Of a stretch of DNA of 64,000 bases, positions 57,857 through 64,000 are shown one piece after another. The position numbers and the translations under genes are program-made. Each line of letters opens with the position of its first letter. Positions within the stretch are counted from its first letter, which is position 1. The stretch lies in the NCBI RefSeq assembly GCF_032854445.1, contig NC_088295.1, forward strand, positions 93,613,805-93,677,804, given 5' to 3'. The stretch is from Liolophura sinensis. Its lineage: Eukaryota > Mollusca > Polyplacophora > Chitonida > Chitonidae. The notes beneath the pieces were generated by a model. That model ran no database searches, was not told where the DNA came from, and was given only the letters and a program-made list of their open reading frames with translations.

Positions 57857-57994
57857 GTAACTTTAAGGACCAATCTGCCGACGATAACAGTGAAGAACGG
57901 ACGCTAGTCTCCCCTGTCCCACTGCTTACCACTACAGAGACGACAACCCAGATGTACTTTTTTGACGTCCGAAACACAAACTGTCGCCGACATG
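57857..57994 (+). CDS. linker exon after Ig13
   Basis: Acceptor cattcttaag|gtaac, donor cgacatg|gtacgt, 138 nt, phase 1 to 1, open. Acidic start (DQSADDNSEERT), then a Thr-rich part (LLTTTETTTQ) and a Cys-Arg-Arg-His end. Its position after an Ig domain and its composition parallel the linkers at 40750 and 51705. Confidence 0.65.
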
Positions 57995-58004
57995 GTACGT
58001 CTGT

Positions 58005-58385
58005 TTTGTCTCTAGAGCGTCTTTAATGTCCCTCTGGCGTCTCTAATGTCACTCCGGTGTCTATAATGACCCTCCAGCCTCTACAATGTCCCTCGGGCGT
58101 CTGCAATGTCCCTCCAGCGTCTCTAATCTCCGGCCTCTGCAATGTCCCTCCAACGTCTTTAATTTCCCTGCGGCGTCTGTTATATCCCTACGGCCTCTGT
58201 AATATCCCTACGGCCTCTGTAATGTCCTTCCGGCGTCCGTAATGAACCTCCAGCGTCCGCAATGTCCTCTGGCGTATGTAATGTCTATCCAGCGTCTGTA
58301 ATGTCCCTCCCGCGCCTGTGATGTCCTTCCAGCATCTCTAATGTCCCTTCAGCGTCTCTAATGTCCCTAAAGCCTCTGCAAATGT
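58005..58385. repeat. 20-bp minisatellite, about 19 copies
   Basis: Units around ctgtaatgtccctccggcgt. Starts shortly after the linker donor; not a clear copy of the exon end. Confidence 0.9.
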
Positions 58386-58540
58386 TCCTCCTCCTGGAAT
58401 GACCAGTTCAAAATTCATTTATTCAACTTAGACGGTTGATTGTTTCGTTTTGTAATACTAGTAGTATGAGAAGAGTTTGAAGCCATAGGCATCACGAAAA
58501 CTCGCGCAACGTAACGCTGTGCCCTTTGTTCTCCGATCAG

Positions 58541-58703
58541 GTCAAAATATACAAGTGAAACCATCGACCGAGTTAGCAGCAAAGTTGGGCGACGGACTGG
58601 TATTAACGTGTGATTACTCTGGGTATGACCCAGTTTTCATCCAGTCCCTCACCTGGTACACCCCAGAAGGACAGCCCTTTAAGGATGCCAACACTAGCTC
58701 AAG
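58541..58703 (+). CDS. Ig14, first-half exon, other intron phase
   Basis: Acceptor ctccgatcag|gtcaa (phase 1), donor ctcaag|gtaagc, 163 nt, leaving in phase 2 rather than 0. Reads IQVKPSTELAAKLGDG, LVLTCDYSGYD, SLTWYTPEG. Cysteine and tryptophan are intact. The phase and sequence set this domain apart from Ig1-Ig13. Confidence 0.86.
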
Positions 58704-59060
58704 GTAAGCGATACTTCACATGTACTCACCGAAGATGATTTTGTTGTGTCCAGGTGTGATCCTACAAGGAGGCCAAAACTAACTCCTGGTAAGTCATATT
58801 TCAGATATGCTATCAAGTAAGACTACTTTGTAGTGTCCCGATGTGATGCTACAAGGAGGCCAAAACTAGCTCCTGGTAAGTCATATTTCAGATATGCTAT
58901 CAAGTAAGACTACTGTGTAGTATCCCGATGTGATGCTACAAGGAGGCCAAAACTAGTTCCTGGTAGGTCATATTTCAGATATGCTATCAAGTAAGACTAC
59001 TTTGTAGTGTCCCGATATGATGCTACAAGGCCAATATCCCCCAGCTCCTTGTAAGTGATA
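58704..59060 (+). repeat. 87-bp array copied from Ig14 exon end and donor
   Basis: Four units of gaggccaaaactagctcctg|gtaagtcatatttcagatat with gctatcaagtaagactactt. The exon end is gatgccaacactagctcaag|gtaagc. Each unit contains about 20 exon bases plus a consensus GTAAGT donor. Confidence 0.88.
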
Positions 59061-59501
59061 CTTCAAGGAGGAATTTGTAGTGTCAGGTGTAGGATCTTTG
59101 TAGGAGATCCTCTTTCATGGCTTCTATCTGCATTAGCTACTAATTCCATGTCATTTTCACACTGTTTCTGCATTGGTTATAAATGATATACATGTAGCTA
59201 GCTGTCCTGGGCGTATCATTTGCAGGTTATCGGATAGACTCTTCTTCACGTGTCAGTCCTATCATCTTAATTAAACTGAGGTTGAGAAGCGGGATTTGAC
59301 ATCACATAAACTACATGTATAGCCCGCTCTCTCCAGATATAGATCACGAATACCTCCGTTAAAAAGAAAACAAATACATCCATCAAGCCTGGATCTCTTT
59401 GAACGCAATGTGTATTTGGATGTTATTTGAAATAAATATACCTGTAATTCTGTGACCATTCATAAACCATGACGCTTTAACGTGTACTTCCTTGTTGCCA
59501 G
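59061..59501. other. unique part of the Ig14 intron
   Basis: About 440 bases without a recognised feature, ending in the acceptor ttccttgttgccag. Confidence 0.5.
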
Positions 59502-59641
59502 GGTTTCGGTGATGTCTGAAGGCGAGTATAGAGTATTGTTGTTCATAAAGGCTGTCCGTCAACAGGATGCTGGGCTTTGGACGTGCCACGCAGTTCTGGA
59601 CGGTCAGATGAGATGTGGTACGGTTAGTCTGACTGTATGGA
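59502..59641 (+). CDS. Ig14, second-half exon
   Basis: Acceptor cttgttgccag|ggttt (phase 2), donor gtatgga|gtaagt (phase 1), 140 nt. Reads VSVMSEGEYRVLLFIK, QQDAGLWTCHAVLDG, GTVSLTVW. Cysteine motif intact, with one additional Cys (MRC). Confidence 0.87.
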
Positions 59642-61780
59642 GTAAGTATTAACCAGTTACTACACAAATACCTGTGTGAAGTAAATGTAAGTATGCATCA
59701 CTCACTGCACAAATACTTGTGTGGAGTAAGTCTTCGTCACCAACTGTATAAATACCTGTGTGGAGTAAATGTAAGTATGCATCACTCACTGCACAAATAC
59801 TTGTGTGGAGTAAGTCTTCGTCACCAACTGTATAAATACCTGTGTGGAGTAAATGTAAGTATGCATCACTCACTGCACAAATACTTGTGTGGAGTAAGTC
59901 TTCGTCACCAACTGTATAAATACCTGTGTGGAGTAAATGTAAGTATGCATCATTAACTACACAAATAGTTGTGTGAAGTAAGTGTTCGTCACAAACTGTA
60001 TAAATATCTGTTTCGAGTAAGTCTTTGTCACCAACTGAATAAATACCGGTGAGCAGAAAATGTAAGTATGCAGTCCTAAAAGTAGAAATGCCGGTGTGGA
60101 GTAAGTGTCCGTCACTAACTGAATAAATACCCGTATGGACTAAGTGTCCGTCATCAACTGTATCATTACCTCTGTGAAATAAGTGTCTGTCATAAACTGT
60201 ATAATTATCCACTGTGTGGAGTAAACCTCCGTCACTAACTGTATAAATTCCTCTATGGGGTATGTCTCCATCACTAACTGTATAAGTACCGGTTTGAAGT
60301 AAGTGTCCATCACTAACTGTATAAATCCTTGCATGGAGTAAGCCTCCGTCACTAATTGTATAAATTCCTGTATGGGGTATGTCTCCGTCACTAACTGTAT
60401 AAGTGCCTGTTTGAAGTAAGTGTTCATCACTAACTGTATAAATACCCGTGTGGAGTAAGCCTCCGTCACTAATTGTATAAATTCCTGTATGGGGTATGTC
60501 TCCGTCACTAACTGTATAAGTACCGGTTTGAAGTAAGTGTCCATCACTAACTGTATAAATCCTTGCATGGAGTAAGCCTCCGTCACTAACTGTATAAATT
60601 CCTCTATGGGGTATGTCTCCGTCACTAACTGTATAAGTACCGGTTTGAAGTAAGTGTCCATCACTAACTGTATAAATCCTTGCGTGGAGTAAGCCTCCGT
60701 CACTAAGTGTATAAATTCCTGTATGGGGTATGTCTCCGTCACTAACTAAATAAATATCAGTGTGGAGTAAGCCTTCGTCACTAAGTGTATAAATGTGTGG
60801 AGTAAATGTAGGCATGCATTACTAAGAAGTGACGGTGTGGGGTAAGTGTCCGTCACTAACTGAAATAATACCGGTGTGGAGGAAGTCTCCGTGACTAACT
60901 CATCAATCCTTGTGTGGAGGAAGTCTTCGTCTCTAACTATATATATACCTGGGTGGAGTATGTCTCCCTCACTAACTGTATAAATCCCTCTTTTGAGTAA
61001 GCCTCCATCACTAAACTTTATAAATACCCGTGTGAAGTAAATGTATGTGCGGAATAAGTGTGGAGTAAGTGTCCATCACCAGCTGTATAAATACCTGTGA
61101 GGGGCCTTCGTGGCTAAGTTGGTTAGCGCGCTAGCGCAGCGCAATGACTCGGGAGCCTCTCACCAATGCGGTCGCTGTGAGTTCAAGCCCAGCTCATGCT
61201 GGCCTCTCCGGCCGTACGTGGGAAGGTCTGGCAACAACCTGCGGGTGGTCGTGGGTTTCCCTCCGGGCTCTACCCGGCTTCCACCCACCATAATGGTGGC
61301 CGCCGTCGTATAAGTGATGAAATATTCTTGAGTACGGCTAAGTATGTAAATACCTGTGTGGGGGTAAGTCTTCGTGACTTACTGTATAAAAAACCTGTGT
61401 GGAGTAAGTGTCCGTCTCTAACTGTATAAATACCTGTATGGAGTAAGTGTCCGTCACTAATTGTATAATTACCTGTGTGGAGTAAGTCTTCGTCGTTAAC
61501 TGTATAATTACCTGTGTGGAGTAAGTGTCCGTCTCTAACTGTATAAATACCTGTGTGGAGTAAGTGTCCGTCACTAATTGTATAATTACCTGTGTGGAGT
61601 AAGTCTTCGTCCGTTAACTGTATAATTACCTGTGTGGAGTAAAGTGTCCGTCCTCTAACTGTATAAATACCTGTGTGGAGTAAGTGTCCGTCACTAATTG
61701 TATAATTACCTGTGTGGAGTAAGTCTTCGTCGTTAACTGTATAATTACCTGTGTGGAGTAAGTCTCCGCCAGACATATCA
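59642..61780 (+). repeat. 39-bp array copied from Ig14 exon end and donor
   Basis: About 50 units of gtaagtgtccgtcactaact, gtataaatacctgtgtgga. The exon end gtctgactgtatgga|gtaagt gives the block actgta...tgga|gtaagt in each unit. A 120-base composite (units ending in ctgtatgggg and ccttgcatgga) recurs about every 117 bases in 60240-60720. Minus-strand frames of up to 388 codons are array translation only. Confidence 0.88.
61099..61340 (+). mobile_element. nearly complete SINE inside the Ig14 array
   Basis: Forward copy with head gccttcgtggctaagttggt, gcgcgctagcgcagcgcaat, B-box gtgagttcaagcccagctca, body and gccgccgtcgtataagtgat to tgagtacggc. Array units continue on both sides, so it inserted into an existing array. 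Confidence 0.92.
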
Positions 61781-61879
61781 CTCTAAAGATTTATCACTCT
61801 TAAGATTTTATAGATTAATAATGCGCCTGTCCTATCATCATAATTGTTATATCGTATAATCGTATCTGTATATTCACAG

Positions 61880-62017
61880 AGGACATCACCTTCGTAAGTT
61901 TGCCGCTGTCAGTGAATGGTGTATCAGGACAGGATGTCGTCCCTCATGTGCTCCGTTGGACGGTGCGCCTCTACCGGATCTGTCGTGGTCTCGCAATGGG
62001 AGACCAACTTCCTCGAG
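61880..62017 (+). CDS. Ig15, first-half exon, frame conflict
   Basis: Acceptor tatattcacag|aggac (phase 1), donor cctcgag|gtgaca, 138 nt. The opening frame (DITFVSLPLSVNG, GQDVV) stays open to the end but loses Ig features after about 61945. From there another frame gives an Ig-like CAPLDGAPLPDLSWSRNG. Either a compensated frame change occurred or the consensus is wrong. The exon is shorter than its Ig14 counterpart (163 nt). Confidence 0.65.
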
Positions 62018-62233
62018 GTGACAAACTGTTGATAAAGACTATGGTCATTATACAAATAGTGCCAGACTTTTAAATTATTATATGGACATATATTATGGGC
62101 ACCGTTTATGTGCTATTTAATCAAGAGAGGCCCCAATTTAATCGCTTGTATTAATAAGATGATGTTCATTGAACATTTTGATCCGCTCATACCTCACGTT
62201 TCTACTGACCCACCGTTTCTGTACTTTTTTCAG

Positions 62234-62371
62234 ATGTCCGTTATATTTATACACATCATGGTTTACTTATTCACGATCTGGAGAAAGGGGACGCTGGGAA
62301 GTATCTGTGTGAAGCTAAAGTGTCGATCACGGGTCGGTATGACGCCAGAGAAATCTCTCTCTATGTCGACG
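62234..62371 (+). CDS. Ig15, second-half exon
   Basis: Acceptor ctttttttcag|atgtc, donor gtcgacg|gtaaat, 138 nt, phase 1 to 1. In the frame starting after two bases it reads VRYIYTHHGLLIHDLEKG, DAGKYLCEAKVS, REISLYVDG: the Ig F-strand motif with cysteine. The intron before it is only 216 bases, the shortest in the window. Confidence 0.78.
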
Positions 62372-62521
62372 GTAAATAAGACTGGATAATACACACCCAC
62401 CACTTCATTAATAGACAGTCTTAATGTGGTTTCCATATCTATTATCTGGCTATACATTTTGGCTGAATGATTTGATCTTTAACTTTTAACTATATGTGTA
62501 TAACATAATAAAACAATAACA

Positions 62522-62711
62522 TCGGCTCATGCTGGCTCCCTCTCTGGGCGTAAGTGGGAAGGTCTGACAACAACTTGCGGATGGTCGTGGGTTTCACCTG
62601 GTCTCTGCCAGGTGTCCTCGAACCATAATGCTGGCTGCCGTCGTACTTGAGATACACTTGAGTACAGCATAAAACACCAATCAAATTTATAAATCAATAA
62701 GTAAATAAATA
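62522..62711 (+). mobile_element. SINE, head truncated
   Basis: tcggctcatgctggctccct, taagtgggaaggtctgacaa, gcggatggtcgtgggtttca, ggctgccgtcgtacttgag and cataaaacaccaatcaaatt with an A/T tail. Body and tail of the family, forward. Confidence 0.88.
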
Positions 62712-62784
62712 ACATTGTCTGATTCTCCACCAACATACACATTTGTACACCTTCGTTACTTTTAACGACACAGACTTCGATGAA

Positions 62785-62840
62785 ACTGTGGCGTGAAGGT
62801 GTAGTGTGGCGTGAAGGTGTAGTGTGACGTGAAGGTGTAG
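62785..62840. repeat. three-copy gtgaaggtgtagtgtggc repeat
   Basis: About three units of 18 bases. Confidence 0.8.
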
Positions 62841-62982
62841 TTATAATCACATCACATGTACCTAAAGTGACCAAGAATTTTTACAAATGGGAAACAGTTT
62901 GACATTCTTGTCACCGTAAACACTGTTTTGTCAAACAGTTTCCAACCCGTTGTTCTCATCGCCGTGTATTCTGTGTACCCAG

Positions 62983-63224
62983 GTGAGCTGGGGGGTGATA
63001 ACCAAGGTCAGACGGACAATACACGGGTCACGAGGCCAAAGAACTCTACGACAGCAGGATGTGCAAATAGTGGGCAAATCACTGGTACATGTACAGCAGT
63101 AGTATTGGCCGATATCCCAGTCCTCGTAATTGTCAGATTCGTGCAACTCCTGGCACGTTCTTGCACATTACTGATGATTACTGGCAAATTGATTAATACG
63201 ATCTTCTTCCTGAGGAGACCTCTG
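62983..63224 (+). CDS. possible linker exon after Ig15
   Basis: A phase-1 acceptor (tctgtgtacccag|gtgag) opens a frame starting ELGGDNQGQTDNTRVT, similar in character to the other linkers. The frame continues to 63312 with a hydrophobic stretch (VVLADIPVLVIV). A candidate donor is cctctg|gtgaga at 63225, but the end is not certain. I do not call the hydrophobic part a membrane segment. Weakly supported. Confidence 0.35.
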
Positions 63225-63665
63225 GTGAGACAGAAAAGCCCACGGCATGGAGAATACAAGCAGAGCAACGAGGGACTAAGCGATAGTTGGCAAATCGTCA
63301 CACATAACCTTTGAATTCCGGGCCATTTGTCAGTTTGCCTCAGTTAGACATCTTTGTCATCCATGTCCTTGTAAATGTTTAAATAGTTGCCAGTTGCAAT
63401 GCACAATAGCTTAAGCAGAAGTGGGTACCACAAATGTAAGTTGTTTTAATAACGATGTATTAGGTGACACTGGACTGATATTGGTGTGCACTAGTTTTTA
63501 CCAAGGTGTAGCTTATTTTCACAAACACTGGGTAGCTATAAACGCAGAAACTATATATAAATTTTCAAATTACATAATTTAAGAAGGTCAATGGCTTCTC
63601 TTCAAGGATGCCCCACAAGATGTCCTTCATTGTCTAATCAAGCCTCGTATGCTCGTTTGCTGCAG

Positions 63666-63830
63666 TGCCCATACTGTCGTTGATACCAGCCAGTCACATG
63701 ACCCTCTATAGTGGGCGTGGCCTGGTGCTCCACGTGTCGAGCTCGTCGAACATCCCCGTGTGATTCCGTGCGGTTGACATGGACAGACCCTTACCGATCA
63801 GACCATAGCCAACACAGACACATCACTCAG
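63666..63830 (+). CDS. Ig16, first-half exon (one-base frame break)
   Basis: Acceptor gtttgctgcag|tgccc (phase 1), donor actcag|gtagtg, 165 nt. Opens as PILSLIPASHMTLYSG, LVLHVSSSSN; after an extra base near 63757-63763 the Ig-like VRLTWTDPYRSD follows in the next frame and ends in phase 0. First-half exons have lengths of 3n+2, so 165 is one base too long, as expected for one inserted base. The usual B-strand Cys is Val here. The second half must lie beyond the window. Confidence 0.7.
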
Positions 63831-64000
63831 GTAGTGTATAAAGCGGTGCGTAAACACCATATAGCAAGCAAAACCCTATGAGAGCATTGTAGAGATTAGA
63901 AATGGGAAGCTCTGAGCACCAGATCGGGAGGAAGCGAAGGGAGTATCGGAGCAGGATGGAGGTGTGGGTACAGGGAAAATTGGAACGATGATTGACACTG
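63831..64000. other. intron after Ig16 first half
   Basis: Intron sequence to the window end; nothing else recognised. Confidence 0.5.

Noticed and set aside
59649-60815. 388-codon minus-strand open frame of HTGIYTVSDG repeats
   Set aside because: Translation of the 39-bp donor array; unit length is a multiple of three.
62983-63312. Transmembrane segment in a terminal exon (VVLADIPVLVIV)
   Set aside because: Short and interrupted by charged residues, followed by more Cys/Arg-rich sequence; the frame itself is weakly supported and another Ig exon follows at 63666.

Overview
The window is eukaryotic nuclear DNA, most likely from a mollusc or another lophotrochozoan. The reasons are short exons with GT-AG borders, several copies of a tRNA-derived SINE of a type I recall from molluscan genomes, Penelope-like and Tc1-like element remnants, and very repeat-rich introns. 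I cannot name the species. There is one 200-N assembly gap at 9900-10099.

It appears to be an internal part of one large plus-strand gene encoding tandem immunoglobulin (Ig) domains. I can place 30 half-domain exons plus three linker exons and one doubtful fourth. Nearly every Ig domain is split in the same way: a first-half exon (phase 1 in, phase 0 out) carrying the B-strand Cys and the Trp, then a second-half exon (phase 0 in, phase 1 out) carrying the D-x-G-x-Y-x-C motif. I count domains Ig1 to Ig16 (first half of Ig3 probably in the gap; Ig16 runs off the right end). Neither the start nor the end of the gene, nor a convincing transmembrane segment, is visible.

Layout: 1-4760 is a 51-bp minisatellite. 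5087-19167 holds Ig1-Ig5, one sequence subfamily. 20444-28668 is Ig6, split by a 7.9-kb intron that contains two Penelope-like fragments. 30170-40890 and 42575-51845 are two copies of a segmental duplication, each encoding three Ig domains plus a 32-residue linker (Ig7-9, Ig10-12). Matching exons have identical lengths. Ig8 and Ig11 resemble the first Ig domain of Roundabout receptors. 55479-57994 is Ig13 plus a linker, 58541-62371 is Ig14-15 with other intron phases, and 63666-63830 is half of Ig16. A Tc1-like remnant lies at 47.6-48.3 kb, inside the Ig10-Ig11 intron.

The most unusual feature is the intron content. By my coordinates close to half of the window is tandem array, and almost every intron has its own private array. 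At least nine of these arrays begin at an exon border, and their repeat unit is a copy of that border: the last exon bases plus the 5' splice site when the array follows the exon, or the 3' splice site plus the first exon bases when it precedes the exon. The introns thus hold tens to about a hundred extra splice-site copies, some of which would extend the protein in frame by 10- or 20-residue repeats. The homologous exons of the segmental duplication each have their own version with a different copy number.

Four exons carry single-base frame breaks, and three of those fit single-base errors by comparison with conserved exon lengths. Local assembly error is therefore as likely as gene decay.
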